A stretch of DNA of 54,465 nucleotides from Dechloromonas sp. CZR5 (GCF_008711155.1 NZ_VUYQ01000013.1:1-54465); one strand, 5' to 3'; shown: positions 8,966 through 22,237, counted from the first letter of the stretch. Made by a program: numbers and translations. The notes: generated by a model not told the origin, from the sequence alone.

Positions 8966-11323
8966 ATGCTGATGCCGCGCCGTCCTCTCAATTCGCGCAT
9001 CGTCCCGCGCACCGTCCGCGTCCGCATCGGCGTGCGCGGCGTCGTGCAGGGCGTGGGCTTCCGGCCCTTCGTCTATCGCTTGGCGCGGGAGCTGGGCCTC
9101 GCCGGCTGGGTGCGCAACGACGGCGCTGGCGTGGACATCGAGGCCCAGGGTAGCGCCGCGGTTCTTGCCGAGCTGTGCGAGCGCCTGCGCCGGGACGCGC
9201 CGCCCTTGGCGCGGGTGGATGAGATCGGTGAGGAACGCTGCGCGGTGCAGGCCGACGCCGACGGCTTTGCCATCCTCGAGAGCAGCCGTTCCGATGCCGC
9301 CGTGCACACCGCCATCGGCCACGACACCGCCGTATGCCCCGACTGCCTGGCGGAGCTGTTCGACCCCGCGGACCGGCGCTACCGCTACGCCTTCATCAAC
9401 TGCACCCAGTGCGGCCCGCGCTACACCCTGACGCGGGCGCTGCCCTACGATCGCGCCACCACCAGCATGGCGCTGTTCCCCCAGTGCCCGCCCTGTCTCG
9501 ACGAGTACCGCGCACCCGAGCATCGCCGCTTCCACGCCGAGCCCAACGCCTGTCCGGACTGCGGCCCCAGCTTGGCGCTGCTCGATGCCAAGGGCATGCC
9601 GGTGGAGGACGTTGATCCGATCGCCGAGACGGTGGTGCGCCTGCGGCGCGGCGAGATCGTCGCTATCAAGGGCCTTGGGGGCTTCCATCTCGCCTGTGAC
9701 GCGCGCAATGCCGACGCGGTGGCGCGGGTGCGCAGCCGCAAGCAGCGCGAGGAGAAGCCCTTTGCCGTCATGGTCGCCAATCTGGCGACGGCGGCGCAGT
9801 GGGGCGACATCGGCAGCGGCGAAGCGGCCCTGCTCACGGCGCCGGAGCGGCCCATCGTGCTGCTGCGCAAGGGCTGCGGCGTCGATGGGCGGTTCGCGGG
9901 CGTGGCGCCGGGACTGGCCTGGCTGGGCGTCATGCTGCCCTACACGCCGCTCCAGTATCTGCTGTTCCACGAGGCCGCCGGCCGCCCCGACGGGGTAGCC
10001 TGGCTGGCCCAGCAGCAGCCGCTGGTGCTGGTGATGACCAGCGCCAACCCCGGCGGCGAGCCCTTGGTTACCGGCAACGACAAGGCGCTGCAGCGCCTCG
10101 GCGGCATCGCCGACGCCTTCCTGCTCCACGATCGCGAGATCCTGGTGCGCTGTGATGATTCGGTGGTGAGGGGCGATAACGAATCCATTCCTCGCTATCA
10201 GTTCATTCGCCGCGCGCGGGGTTACACGCCGCGGGCCATCAAGCTGGCGCGCAGGGGCCCGTCGGTGCTGGCGCTGGGGGGCTACTTCAAGAACACGGTG
10301 TGCCTGACACGCGGCGACGAGGCCTTCGTCTCCCAGCATGTGGGCGATCTCGACAACGCCGCCACCTGTGAGGCCCTGATCGAGGCGGTGGCCCATCTGC
10401 AGCGGGTGCTGGAGATCCGGCCGCAGCTCGTCGCCCACGACCTGCATCCGGACTTCTTCAGCACGCGCCACGCAGCGGAGTTGGCGGCGCAATGGGGCGT
10501 GCCCGCCGTAGCCGTGCAGCACCATCATGCCCACATTGCGGCGGTACTGGCCGAGCACGGCGCGGACGAACCCGCCATCGGCCTGGCGCTGGACGGCGTC
10601 GGCCTGGGCGACGACGGGCAAGCGTGGGGCGGCGAACTGCTATACGTGGACGGCGCCCGCTGCCAACGCCTCGGTCATTTGCGCGAGCTGCCGCTGCCCG
10701 GCGGCGATCGCGCCGCGCGCGAGCCCTGGCGCATGGCCGCCGCCGCGCTGCATGCGATGGGCCGGGGCGAGGAGATCGAAGCGCGCTTCCCGCAGCAGCC
10801 GGGGGCACCGATGGTGAACCGCATGCTGGCCCAGCGGCTCAACGCGCCCCTCACCTCCAGCATGGGCCGCTGGTTCGACGCCGCCGCCGGCCTGCTGGGC
10901 GCGCGGGAAATCATGGCCTACGAGGGGCAGGCGGCGATGCTGCTGGAAGGGCTGGCCGAGGGCTTTGGCGACGCGCTGGCGCTGCACGATGCCTGGCGCA
11001 TCGATGCGGGCAACACCCTGGACCTGCTGCCGCTGCTCGATGCGCTGTCCGCCAAAACGAATGCCGCGCGCGGCGCGGCACAGTTCCACGCCACCCTGGT
11101 GGCGGCGCTGGAGGCCTGGACCGTCACGGCCGTCCAGGACGCCGGCGTGCGTACGGTCGTATTCGGCGGCGGCTGTTTCCTTAACCACATCATCGCCCGC
11201 AACCTGCGCCGGCGCCTGGCTGCGCGGGGACTGACCGTGCTGACAGCGCGCCAGCTACCGCCCAATGACGGAGGCATTGCCCTCGGTCAGGTCTGGGTGG
11301 CGCTGCAGCGGGCGTCAAACTAA
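8966..11323 (+). CDS. hypF: Carbamoyltransferase HypF
   Basis: At 785 residues this is full-length HypF, which activates carbamoyl phosphate and transfers the carbamoyl group to the HypE C-terminal cysteine for cyanide synthesis. All four parts are present. An acylphosphatase domain has the motif GVVQGVGFRPFVYRLA near residue 27. Zinc fingers follow with paired CxxC units (CPDC, CTQC, CPPC, CPDC). A YrdC/Sua5-like domain comes next, then a Kae1/TobZ-like domain with VQHHHAHIAAV near residue 518 and FGGGCFLNH near the end. It lies between hypB and hypC, as in other H2-oxidising proteobacteria. Confidence 0.97.
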   Translation: MLMPRRPLNSRIVPRTVRVRIGVRGVVQGVGFRPFVYRLARELGLAGWVRNDGAGVDIEAQGSAAVLAELCERLRRDAPPLARVDEIGEERCAVQADADGFAILESSRSDAAVHTAIGHDTAVCPDCLAELFDPADRRYRYAFINCTQCGPRYTLTRALPYDRATTSMALFPQCPPCLDEYRAPEHRRFHAEPNACPDCGPSLALLDAKGMPVEDVDPIAETVVRLRRGEIVAIKGLGGFHLACDARNADAVARVRSRKQREEKPFAVMVANLATAAQWGDIGSGEAALLTAPERPIVLLRKGCGVDGRFAGVAPGLAWLGVMLPYTPLQYLLFHEAAGRPDGVAWLAQQQPLVLVMTSANPGGEPLVTGNDKALQRLGGIADAFLLHDREILVRCDDSVVRGDNESIPRYQFIRRARGYTPRAIKLARRGPSVLALGGYFKNTVCLTRGDEAFVSQHVGDLDNAATCEALIEAVAHLQRVLEIRPQLVAHDLHPDFFSTRHAAELAAQWGVPAVAVQHHHAHIAAVLAEHGADEPAIGLALDGVGLGDDGQAWGGELLYVDGARCQRLGHLRELPLPGGDRAAREPWRMAAAALHAMGRGEEIEARFPQQPGAPMVNRMLAQRLNAPLTSSMGRWFDAAAGLLGAREIMAYEGQAAMLLEGLAEGFGDALALHDAWRIDAGNTLDLLPLLDALSAKTNAARGAAQFHATLVAALEAWTVTAVQDAGVRTVVFGGGCFLNHIIARNLRRRLAARGLTVLTARQLPPNDGGIALGQVWVALQRASN

Positions 11324-11338
11324 CGAGAGGGTAGAACT

Positions 11339-11575
11339 ATGTGCCTGGCCATACCTGCACGCATTGCGGAAAAACTCGACAACGACATGGCCCTCATCGA
11401 CCTGGGCGGCGTGCGCAAGGATATCTCGCTGTCGCTGGTCGATGACGTGGCGGTGGGCGACTACGTCATCGTCCATGTCGGCTATGCGCTGACCAAGCTC
11501 GACCCAGATGAGGCGGAGCGCACCCTGAAGCTTTTCGCCGAGATGGGCGCCCTGCAGACGGAGGATCAGCCGTGA
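11339..11575 (+). CDS. hypC: Hydrogenase assembly chaperone HypC
   Basis: The 78-residue chaperone begins MCLAIPARI; Cys2 is the residue known to hold iron with HypD and later to guard the large-subunit precursor. An ATG with a GAGAGGG ribosome site sets the start. The stop overlaps the GTG of hypD. It probably serves both hydrogenases, because no second hypC/hupF was seen in the window. Confidence 0.95.
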   Translation: MCLAIPARIAEKLDNDMALIDLGGVRKDISLSLVDDVAVGDYVIVHVGYALTKLDPDEAERTLKLFAEMGALQTEDQP

Positions 11576-12711
11576 AATACGTAGACGAATTCCGCGATGG
11601 AGAGGTGGCCCGCACCTTGGCGGCGAAGATCGCCCGCGCAGCCGACACGGGGCGCAGCTACAGCTTCATGGAGTTCTGCGGCGGCCACACCCACGCCATC
11701 TCGCGCTATGGCGTCACCGATCTGCTGCCCGCCAACGTGCGCATGATCCACGGCCCCGGCTGTCCGGTGTGCGTGCTGCCCATCGGCCGCATCGACCTGG
11801 CCATCAAGCTGGCGCTAGAGCGCGGCGTGATCCTCTGCTCCTACGGCGACACGCTGCGCATCCCGGCATCGGAGGGCCTTTCGTTGCTCAAGGCCAAGGC
11901 GCGCGGGGCGGACATCCGCATGGTTTACTCCGCCGCCGATGCGCTGACCATCGCCCAGCAGAATCCGCAACGCGAAGTGGTGTTCTTCGCCATCGGCTTC
12001 GAGACCACCACGCCGCCCACGGCGCTGGTGATCAAGCAGGCGGAGGCGCTGCGCGTCACCAACTTCAGCGTGCTGTGCAACCACGTGCTGACACCCTCGG
12101 CCATCATCACCATCCTGGAATCGCCAGAGGTGCGCGCGCTGGGCACCGTGCCGCTGGACGGCTTCGTCGGCCCGGCCCATGTCAGCACCGTCATCGGCAG
12201 CCGGCCCTACGAATTCTTTGCCGAGGAATACCGCAAGCCGGTGGTGATCGCCGGCTTCGAGCCGCTCGACGTGATGCAGGCCATCCTCATGCTGGTGAAC
12301 CAGGTCAACGAGGGCCGCACCGAGGTGGAGAACGAATTCACCCGCGCCGTGACCCGCGACGGCAACCAGAAGGCCCAGACGCTGGTGTCGGAAATGTTCG
12401 ACCTGCGCAGCTCCTTCGAATGGCGCGGCCTGGGCGAGGTGCCCTACAGCGCCCTGCGCATCCGCGCCCGCTACCGCCTGTTCGATGCCGAGCATCGCTT
12501 CGAGCTGGCCTACCGCACGGTGCCGGACAACAAGGCCTGCGAATGCGGCGCCATCCTGCGCGGGGTAAAGAAGCCCACCGACTGCAAGCTCTTCGCCACG
12601 GTGTGCACGCCGGAGAATCCGATGGGCTCCTGCATGGTGTCGAGCGAAGGGGCGTGTGCCGCGCATTACAGCTACGGGCGGTTCAAGGATATCAAAGTGG
12701 TGGCGGCATGA
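11572..12711 (+). CDS. hypD: Hydrogenase maturation protein HypD
   Basis: The 379-residue [4Fe-4S] protein is the scaffold on which Fe(CN)2CO is built with HypC and HypE. Diagnostic motifs are FCGGHTHAI near residue 37, GPGCPVCVLP near 62, and a Cys-rich C-terminus (CECGAILRG, DCKLFATVCTP, GSCMVSSEGAC). It starts with GTG inside the hypC stop and overlaps hypE by four bases (ATGA). Confidence 0.97.
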   Translation: MKYVDEFRDGEVARTLAAKIARAADTGRSYSFMEFCGGHTHAISRYGVTDLLPANVRMIHGPGCPVCVLPIGRIDLAIKLALERGVILCSYGDTLRIPASEGLSLLKAKARGADIRMVYSAADALTIAQQNPQREVVFFAIGFETTTPPTALVIKQAEALRVTNFSVLCNHVLTPSAIITILESPEVRALGTVPLDGFVGPAHVSTVIGSRPYEFFAEEYRKPVVIAGFEPLDVMQAILMLVNQVNEGRTEVENEFTRAVTRDGNQKAQTLVSEMFDLRSSFEWRGLGEVPYSALRIRARYRLFDAEHRFELAYRTVPDNKACECGAILRGVKKPTDCKLFATVCTPENPMGSCMVSSEGACAAHYSYGRFKDIKVVAA

Positions 12712-13757
12712 GCGAAGTGAAGAAGGGCTACATCCGGCCGCTGGATTTCAAGCACGGCCGCATCGACATGAGCCACGGCAGCGGCGGACGGGCCATGGCG
12801 CAACTGATCGACGAACTGTTCCTGCGCGCCTTCGACAACGAGTGGCTGCGGCAGTTGAACGACCAGGCCTGCTTCGCCGTCACCACCGGGCGCATGGTGA
12901 TGGCCACCGATGCCCATGTGGTGTCGCCGCTGTTCTTCCCCGGCGGCGACATCGGCTGCCTGTCGGTGCATGGCACGATCAATGATGTGGCGATGGCCGG
13001 CGCGCGGCCGCTCTACCTCTCCGCCAGCTTCGTCATCGAGGAGGGATTTCCCCTGGCGGACCTGCGGCGCATCGTGGACTCCATGGCATTGGCTTCGCAG
13101 GAGGCGCGGGTGCCCATCATCACCGGCGATACCAAGGTGGTGGAGCAGGGCAAGGGCGACGGTGTTTTCATCACCACCACCAGCGTCGGCGTGGTGCCCG
13201 AGGGCGTGAACATCAGCGGCGAGCGGGCGCGGCCGGGCGACCGCATCATCGTCTCCGGCACCATCGGCGACCACGGCATGGCCATCATGTCGCAGCGGGA
13301 GAACCTGCGCTTCGACACCGAGATCGTCTCCGACACGGCGGCCCTGCACGGGCTGGTGGCGGCGATGGTGATGGCGGTGCCGGACATCCACGTGCTGCGC
13401 GATCCCACCCGCGGCGGCGTCGCCACCACGCTGAACGAGATCGCCAGGCAGGCCGGCGTGGGCATGATGCTGGACGAGGCGGCGATTCCCGTGAATTCGC
13501 AGGTGGCGGCCGCCTGCGAATTCCTCGGCCTCGATCCGCTGTACGTGGCCAACGAAGGCAAGCTCATCGCCGTCTGCGCGCCGGGCGATGCGGAGCGGCT
13601 GCTGGAAGTGATGCGCGCTCATCCCCTGGGTATCCGCGCCGCCGTCATCGGCGAAGTCCATGAGGATCCCCATCATTTCGTGCAGATGAAGACCGGTTTC
13701 GGTGGGCGGCGCATCGTCGATTGGCTCTCGGGGGAACAACTGCCCAGGATTTGCTAG
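12708..13757 (+). CDS. hypE: Hydrogenase maturation protein HypE (intact copy)
   Basis: This 349-residue ATP-dependent dehydratase turns the HypF-derived thiocarboxamide into a thiocyanate that donates CN to HypD. The start [12 protein letters not shown] at the ATG overlapping hypD is coupled. The PurM-like ATP-binding features ([15 protein letters not shown]) and the C-terminal PRIC, whose final Cys carries the ligand, are both present. The gene is complete. Its 3' end is repeated at 15438-15830, and normal hyp order is broken directly after its stop codon by the enolase island. Confidence 0.97.
   Translation: MSEVKKGYIRPLDFKHGRIDMSHGSGGRAMAQLIDELFLRAFDNEWLRQLNDQACFAVTTGRMVMATDAHVVSPLFFPGGDIGCLSVHGTINDVAMAGARPLYLSASFVIEEGFPLADLRRIVDSMALASQEARVPIITGDTKVVEQGKGDGVFITTTSVGVVPEGVNISGERARPGDRIIVSGTIGDHGMAIMSQRENLRFDTEIVSDTAALHGLVAAMVMAVPDIHVLRDPTRGGVATTLNEIARQAGVGMMLDEAAIPVNSQVAAACEFLGLDPLYVANEGKLIAVCAPGDAERLLEVMRAHPLGIRAAVIGEVHEDPHHFVQMKTGFGGRRIVDWLSGEQLPRIC
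13398..13757 (+). repeat. Direct repeat, hypE 3' copy 1
   Basis: The last 360 bases of the intact hypE recur at 15471-15830 in the same orientation. By eye the two copies are close to 90% identical, with most changes at third codon positions, so they are diverged copies rather than a very recent duplication. The offset is 2,073 bases. Confidence 0.9.
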
Positions 13758-13773
13758 CTTCCTTGTGTACGAC

Positions 13774-13987
13774 TTCCGGCGGGCAACGCGAGTTCGTTCC
13801 GGTGTTGGCGCGGGCCGCTGTGGCCGTCGGCATTTCCGGCCTGTTCATGGAAACCCACCCCTGCCCTGAAAAGGCCTGGTCGGATGGTCCGAACAGCTGG
13901 CCGCTGGACCGCATGGAAAACCTCCTGGCCAGCTTGGTGGCGCTCGACAAGGCGGTCAAGGCCAGCGGTTTCGAAGAGTTGAAGTAA
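13774..13987 (+). pseudogene. kdsA: 3' fragment of KDO-8-phosphate synthase
   Basis: Reading from about 13774, the peptide [15 protein letters not shown] is followed by [19 protein letters not shown] and a normal C-terminus ending at TAA 13985-13987. This is the C-terminal quarter of 2-dehydro-3-deoxyphosphooctonate aldolase. The active site's N-terminal part is absent. It begins only about 16 bases after the hypE stop and lies just upstream of eno, as kdsA does in betaproteobacterial pyrG-kdsA-eno-ftsB loci, so it travelled with eno. It has no function of its own. Confidence 0.88.
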
Positions 13988-14045
13988 ATCGAAGCCCGAT
14001 TTAAAAAGCCATAATTAACTTTAAGTTTTCTATTTAACATTCTGA

Positions 14046-15344
<1,299 letters not shown>

Positions 15345-15353
15345 GCACAGTCG

Positions 15354-15830
15354 ATGCGCTGGTTGACGGTCGGCCTCATCGCCATCATCGCCCTGGTGCG
15401 ATACCCGTTGTGGCTGGGTAAAGGCGACTGGCTGAAGTCCATGGCGCAGGCTTCGCAGGAGGCGCGGGTGCGCGATCCTACCCGCGGCAGCGTGGCCACC
15501 ACGCTGAACGAGATCGCCAGGCAGGCCGGCGTGGGCATGCTGCTGGACGAGGCGGCGATTTCGGTGAATCCGCAGGTGGCGGCCGCCTGCGAGTTCCTCG
15601 GCCTGGATCCACTCTACGTCGCCAACGAAGGCAAACTCGTTGCTATCTGCGGGCCGGACGATGCAGATCGATTGCTGGAAGTGATGCGTGCCCATCCCCT
15701 GGGTACCCGCGCCGCCGTCATCGATGAAGTCCATGAGGATCCCCATCACTTCGTGCAAATGAAGACCGGCTTCGGCGGACGGCGCATCGTCGATTGGCTC
15801 TCCGGCGAGCAACTTCCCAGGATCTGCTAG
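15354..15830 (+). pseudogene. Chimeric ORF: FtsB N-terminus fused to partial HypE
   Basis: The 158-codon frame is a chimera. Residues 1-28 (MRWLTVGLIAIIALVRYPLWLGKG and four more) are the membrane anchor of the cell-division protein FtsB, expected downstream of eno. At 15438 it switches to hypE: residues 29-39 (SMAQASQEARV) match the intact gene at 13080-13112. After a jump of 285 bases relative to that gene, residues 40-158 match its last 119 codons, including the terminal PRIC. The frame stays open through both junctions. It lacks the HypE ATP site, so HypE activity is not expected, but it could make a membrane-anchored HypE tail. The stop abuts hypX. Confidence 0.9.
15471..15830 (+). repeat. 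Direct repeat, hypE 3' copy 2
   Basis: Partner of the repeat at 13398-13757. Recombination between the two would remove 2,073 bases holding kdsA', eno and ftsB', and would restore an uninterrupted hypE-hypX order. Confidence 0.9.
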
Positions 15831-17641
15831 ATGCGAATACTTTTCCTCACCCACAGCTTCAACAGCCTCACCCAGCGCCTCTACGTGGAGCTCACAGGGC
15901 GCGGGCATGAGGTCTCCATCGAGTTCGACATCGCCGACAGCGTGGCGGAGGAGGCCGTGGCGCTGTTCCGGCCGGACCTCATCGTGGCCCCCTATCTGCG
16001 CCGGGCGATACCCGAATCCATCTGGCGCAAGCACGTCTGTCTGGTGGTGCATCCGGGCATTGTTGGCGATCGCGGGCCTTCGGCGCTGGACTGGGCGATC
16101 CAGGAAGGCGAAGGCGAGTGGGGTGTCACGGTGCTGCAGGCCAACGGCGAGATGGATGCCGGCGACATCTGGGCCGCTGAAACTTTTCCCATGCGCCTGG
16201 CGAAGAAGGGCAGCCTCTACCGCAACGAGGTGACGACGGCGGCGACCCGCGCCGTGCTGGCGGCGGTCGGGCGCTACGCCGACTACCGTTCCGGCACATT
16301 CCGCCCGCGCCCGCTGGACTGCGCGAATCCAGGCGCGCGCGGCCGGCTGCGCCCGCTCATGAGGCAGGAAGACCGCCGCATCGACTGGCAGTGCGACAGC
16401 ACCGAGCAGGTGCTGCGCAAGCTCCACGCGGCGGACGGCTTTCCCGGCGTGTGCGACGAACTGTTCGGCGTGCCCTGCCATCTCTTCGACGCCCATGTGG
16501 AGCACCGCCTGCGCGGCGCGCCGGGTGCGCTGCTGGGGCGGCGTGACGGCGCCGTCCTGCGCGCCACGGTGGACGGCGCGGTGTGGCTCGGCCATGTGAA
16601 GCGCGCCGACCGTGACGATGCGCTGAAACTGCCCGCCGCCCTGGCCTTTGCTGACGAAACCAAGGATCTTCCAGAGTCTGCCGTACCCCTGTGGCGCGAG
16701 GACGAGGACGACTGGAGCCCGCTGCGCTACCACGAGGCCAACGGTGTCGGCTATCTGCACGTCGATTTCTACAACGGCGCCATGGGTACGGCGCAGTGCC
16801 AGCACCTGCTCGAAGCCTACGAATTCGCGCGCAGCCGGCCCACGAAGGTCATCGTGCTCCTGGGCGGCGCGGACTTCTGGTCCAACGGCATCCACCTCAA
16901 TCTCATCGAGGCGGCGGACAGCGCCGCGGACGAGTCCTGGCGCAACATCAACGCCATCGACGATGTGGCCCGGGCGGTCATCGAGACCGGCAGCCAGCTC
17001 ACCGTCGCCGCGCTGCGCGGCAATGCCGGCGCCGGCGGCGCCTTCCTGGCGCTGGCGGCAGACGAGGTGTGGGCGCGCGAGGCGGTGATCCTCAATCCGC
17101 ACTACAAGAACATGGGCAACCTCTACGGTTCCGAGTACTGGACCTATCTGCTGCCCAAACGCGTGGGCATGGAGCGCGCCCGGGCCATCGTGCAGAATCG
17201 CCTGCCTTTGGGCGCCGCCGAGGCGGTCCGCGAGGGCGTGGTGGACGCCTGTCTGTCCGGCGACGTGTCAGCCTTCACGGCGCAGGTGGTGACCCGCGCC
17301 GAGGCGCTGGCCGCGGCGCCGGACCTGGCGCAGCGTCTTGAGGACAAGCGCGCCCGGCGCGAGCGCGACGAGGCTGCCAAGCCGCTGGCCGCCTACCGCG
17401 AGGAGGAGCTGGCCCACATGCGGCGCAACTTCTACGGCTTCGATCCCAGTTACCACGTCGCGCGCTGTCATTTCGTGCGGAGGACACCGCATTCGTGGAC
17501 GCCTCGGCATCTGGCCGTGCACCGGGAGCTCGACTGGGGAGAGCAACCGCCGGGCCGCCCCAAGACCGTTACTCACCCCCTCGGGGGGTTGCCGCGCAGC
17601 GGCGGGGGCACATGCAAGGCTGCTGTGAAGGGCGTGACGCC

Positions 17642-17645
<4 letters not shown>
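15831..17645 (+). CDS. hypX: HypX, CO-forming maturation protein
   Basis: The 604-residue protein joins two domains. Residues 1-260 are formyltransferase-like (MRILFLTHSFNSLTQRLY; VVHPGIVGDRGPSALDWAI), and about 290-560 are an enoyl-CoA hydratase/crotonase-like domain (GGADFWSNGIHLNLIE; NAGAGGAFLALAADEVW). HypX makes the active-site CO from formyl-tetrahydrofolate through formyl-CoA, and allows maturation under air. Its presence agrees with O2-tolerant hydrogenases. The family usually ends near the SWTPRHLAVHR motif; here about 40 more residues are read through a GC-rich palindromic repeat. The stop overlaps the hoxA start (ATGA), so the longer form is probably real. Confidence 0.93.
17575..17609. 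repeat. GC-rich palindromic repeat inside the hypX 3' end
   Basis: Two adjoining inverted repeats (CCCCCTCGGGGG, then a TTGCCGCGCAGCGGC-type stem) sit in the last codons of hypX. They would form stable hairpins in the mRNA just ahead of hoxA. This looks like a short dispersed repeat that was captured as coding sequence. It could weaken transcription into hoxA or stabilise the upstream message. Confidence 0.5.
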
Positions 17646-19093
<1,448 letters not shown>

Positions 19094-19232
19094 TGCAACT
19101 TTTTCACGCCTGCCGGGCGCATGCCGCGCAAGCCTTACTCGCCACGCCTGAGTTCGCCCACCATTGGGCCGATCCATGCGGCGTAGCGGAGCACAGTGTT
19201 GAATCAGAGCCCCCGACCGGAGGAGGAAAGTT

Positions 19233-20804
19233 ATGACAATGAAGATTTCTATGCCCAAGGAGGTTCACGCGGGAGAAAAACGTGTGGCAGCCACTCCCGA
19301 GAACGTGCGCCAGCTTGCGAAGCTGGGCTTCGCCGTGGCGGTGGAGGCGGGCGCGGGGGCGGATGCCTCGTTTGCCGATGAGGCCTACCGCGAAGCGGGC
19401 GCGGAGATCGTCGCGGACAGCCGTGCCCTGTGGGCCGGGGCCGACATCGTGATCAAGGTGCGCGGCCCCGAACACCACCCGGCGCTGGGCGTGGAGGAAG
19501 CGGAACTGCTGCGCGAAGGGGCGACCCTCATCAGTTTTTTCTGGCCGGCGCAGAACAAGGCGCTGCTGGAGCGGCTGGCCGCGCGGCGTATCACGGTGCT
19601 CGCCATGGACTGCGTGCCGCGCATCTCCCGCGCGCAAAAGCTCGATGCGCTGAGCTCCATGGCCAACATCGCCGGCTACCGCGCGGTGGTGGAGGCGGCC
19701 CAGCATTTCGGCCGCTTTTTCAGCGGGCAGATCACCGCCGCGGGCAAGGTCCCGCCGGCGAAGGTTCTTGTGATCGGTGCGGGCGTGGCGGGCCTGGCCG
19801 CAATCGGGGCCGTCCGCGCCATGGGCGCCATCGTGCGCGCCTTCGACACCCGTCCCGAGGTGAAACAGCAGGTGGAGAGCATGGGGGCGGAATTCCTCGC
19901 GCTGGACTTCGACGAGGATGGAAGCGGCGCCGGCGGCTATGCCAAACAGATGAGCGCGGAATTCATCGCCGCCGAGATGGCCCTGTTTGCCGAGCAGGCG
20001 AAAGAGGTGGACATCATCATCACCACTGCGCTCATTCCGGGCAAGCCCGCCCCCAAGCTCATCACCGCGGAGATGGTCGCCTCCATGACGGAAGGGAGCG
20101 TGATCGTGGATCTCGCGGCCGAACAGGGCGGCAACTGTGAGCTCACGCAACCCGGGGAAGTGGTGGTGCGCCATGGAGTGACCCTCATCGGCTACACGGA
20201 TCTGCCGAGCCGGCTCGCCGCCCAGTCGAGCCAGCTTTATGGCACCAACATCCGCCACCTCCTCGCTGATCTCGCACCGGCGAAGGACGGGAAGATCGTC
20301 ATCAACATGGACGATGACGTGTTCCGCGGGGCGACCATCGCCCACGAAGGCGCCGTCACCTGGCCCCCGCCCCCGCCCAAGAAGCAGGCCATCGCACCGG
20401 CGAAGCCCGCCGCCGCGCCCATGGCCTCCGCGCCGGCCGAGGCCATGCCGCAGCGCCCGAGCGCACTCAAATCGCTCGTGATCGCGCTCACCGGGGCCGC
20501 GGCGCTGCTCGCCTTGGGGGCGGTGGCGCCCCCCGCCTTCATGGGACACTTCACCGTGTTCGTGCTTTCGATCTTCATCGGCTACCAGGTGGTGTGGAAT
20601 GTCACCCCGGCGCTGCATACGCCCCTCATGAGCGTCACCAACGCGATCAGCGGCATCATCGTGATCGGTGCCCTCGTGCAGCTCGGCAGCCCCACCGTGT
20701 CGGTCGCGCTGCTTGCGGGGTTGGCCGTGCTGGTGGCCACCATCAACATCGTCGGGGGTTTTCTGGTGACCCGGCGCATGCTCAAAATGTTCCAGCGCAC
20801 CTGA
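19233..20804 (+). CDS. pntA: NAD(P) transhydrogenase subunit alpha PntA
   Basis: The 523-residue protein is the full-length fused alpha subunit. Residues 1-380 form the alanine dehydrogenase-like NAD(H)-binding domain I, with [15 protein letters not shown] near residue 176. A Pro/Ala-rich linker (about 383-412) leads to four transmembrane helices. With PntB it couples proton re-entry to hydride transfer from NADH to NADP+. GGAGGAAAGTT precedes the ATG. It follows hoxA by about 140 bases in the same direction, so it may share the hydrogenase transcript, which would link H2-derived NADH to NADPH. Confidence 0.95.
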   Translation: MTMKISMPKEVHAGEKRVAATPENVRQLAKLGFAVAVEAGAGADASFADEAYREAGAEIVADSRALWAGADIVIKVRGPEHHPALGVEEAELLREGATLISFFWPAQNKALLERLAARRITVLAMDCVPRISRAQKLDALSSMANIAGYRAVVEAAQHFGRFFSGQITAAGKVPPAKVLVIGAGVAGLAAIGAVRAMGAIVRAFDTRPEVKQQVESMGAEFLALDFDEDGSGAGGYAKQMSAEFIAAEMALFAEQAKEVDIIITTALIPGKPAPKLITAEMVASMTEGSVIVDLAAEQGGNCELTQPGEVVVRHGVTLIGYTDLPSRLAAQSSQLYGTNIRHLLADLAPAKDGKIVINMDDDVFRGATIAHEGAVTWPPPPPKKQAIAPAKPAAAPMASAPAEAMPQRPSALKSLVIALTGAAALLALGAVAPPAFMGHFTVFVLSIFIGYQVVWNVTPALHTPLMSVTNAISGIIVIGALVQLGSPTVSVALLAGLAVLVATINIVGGFLVTRRMLKMFQRT

Positions 20805-20814
20805 GGAGATCATC

Positions 20815-22206
20815 ATGACATACGGAATGGGAGCGGTGGCCTATCTGGGCGCGAGCGTGCTGTTCATTCTGGGCTTGGGGGGGCTGAGCCATCCCGAGAC
20901 CGCGCGCCGCGGTAACCTGTATGGCGCCATCGGCATGGCGATCGCCATCCTCGCCACGGTGCTCGCCATCGGCGGGGCGGGGCTGCCCGTCATCATCGGC
21001 GCCATGGTGGTGGGGGGCGCGGTCGGGTGGTTCCTTGCCAAGCGCGTGGAAATGACCCAGATGCCCCAGCTTGTGGCGGTGCTCCACAGCTTCGTGGGCC
21101 TCGCCGCGGTGCTGGTGGGGATCGGCGGCTATGTGTCGCCCCACACCGCGTTCGAAGGTGTGGAGAAGGTGATCCATGACGTGGAGGTCTATCTGGGCGT
21201 GTTCATCGGGGCCATTACCTTTACGGGCTCGCTGATCGCCTTCGGGAAACTGCAGGGCACGATCGGGGGCAAACCGCTGCTGCTGCCCGCGCGGCACTGG
21301 CTTAATCTTGCCGCCGTGCTGGTGTGCGTGGGGCTGGGTTACCTCGTCCTCACCGCCGATTCGATGCTGGCCGGGCTCATTCCGCTGCTTGCGATGACGG
21401 CGATCGCGCTCGCCATCGGCGTGCATCTGGTGATGGCGATCGGCGGCGCCGACATGCCGGTGGTGGTGTCCATGCTCAACAGCTATTCGGGCTGGGCGGC
21501 GGCCGCCACCGGCTTCATGCTGAGCAACGATCTGCTGATCGTCACGGGGGCGCTCGTCGGCTCCAGTGGTGCGATCCTTTCCTACATCATGTGCCGTGCG
21601 ATGAACCGCAAGTTCCTCGCCGTGATCCTCGGGGGCTTTGGCAACAGCACGTCCACGGCTTCCGCGGACGCCGGGGGCGAGGTGGTCGCCACTTCCGTGG
21701 AGGATGTGGCGGGGATGCTGCGCGATGCCTCCGAGGTCATCATCGTGCCGGGCTATGGCATGGCGGTCGCCCAGGCGCAGGGCACCATCAGCGAGATCAC
21801 GCGGAAGCTTCGCGCCAAGGGGGTCAATGTGCGCTTTGCGATCCACCCGGTCGCGGGGCGGCTTCCCGGGCACATGAACGTGCTCCTCGCGGAGGCGAAG
21901 GTGCACTACGACATCGTGCTGGAAATGGAGGAGATCAACCACGACTTTCCCAGCGCCGACGTGGTGCTGGTGATCGGCGCCAACGACATCGTCAATCCGG
22001 GGGCGCTTGAAGACCCCAACAGCCCCATCGCCGGCATGCCGGTGCTGGAGGTGTGGAAGGCGCGCACGGTGGTGGTCTCGAAGCGCAGCATGGCCACCGG
22101 CTACGCGGGCGTCGAGAATCCCCTGTTCTACAAGGACAACACGCACATGCTCTTCGGCGATGCCAAAAGCACGGTCGATGCGCTCTTGAAACAACTCGAC
22201 GCGTAG
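20815..22206 (+). CDS. pntB: NAD(P) transhydrogenase subunit beta PntB
   Basis: The 463-residue beta subunit has a membrane domain with about eight to nine helices (residues 1-260) and the NADP(H)-binding domain III. The latter shows [12 protein letters not shown] near 311, [21 protein letters not shown] and [10 protein letters not shown]. It starts 10 bases after pntA behind a TGAGGAGAT ribosome site. Together with PntA it makes the complete proton-translocating enzyme in the cytoplasmic membrane. No residue known to be essential looks absent. Confidence 0.95.
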   Translation: MTYGMGAVAYLGASVLFILGLGGLSHPETARRGNLYGAIGMAIAILATVLAIGGAGLPVIIGAMVVGGAVGWFLAKRVEMTQMPQLVAVLHSFVGLAAVLVGIGGYVSPHTAFEGVEKVIHDVEVYLGVFIGAITFTGSLIAFGKLQGTIGGKPLLLPARHWLNLAAVLVCVGLGYLVLTADSMLAGLIPLLAMTAIALAIGVHLVMAIGGADMPVVVSMLNSYSGWAAAATGFMLSNDLLIVTGALVGSSGAILSYIMCRAMNRKFLAVILGGFGNSTSTASADAGGEVVATSVEDVAGMLRDASEVIIVPGYGMAVAQAQGTISEITRKLRAKGVNVRFAIHPVAGRLPGHMNVLLAEAKVHYDIVLEMEEINHDFPSADVVLVIGANDIVNPGALEDPNSPIAGMPVLEVWKARTVVVSKRSMATGYAGVENPLFYKDNTHMLFGDAKSTVDALLKQLDA

Positions 22207-22237
22207 TGGATCATCGGGCCTGCGTTAAAGGAGCGCT

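Noticed and set aside
8273..10621. A 782-codon minus-strand frame opposite hypB and hypF
   Set aside because: Low-complexity Arg/His/Ala-rich translation typical of antisense GC-rich sequence; hypB and hypF are certain on the other strand.
11769..12707. Extension of the hypE frame far upstream through hypD
   Set aside because: The upstream part is an alternate reading of hypD; the real HypE start is the ATG at 12708 that overlaps the hypD stop.
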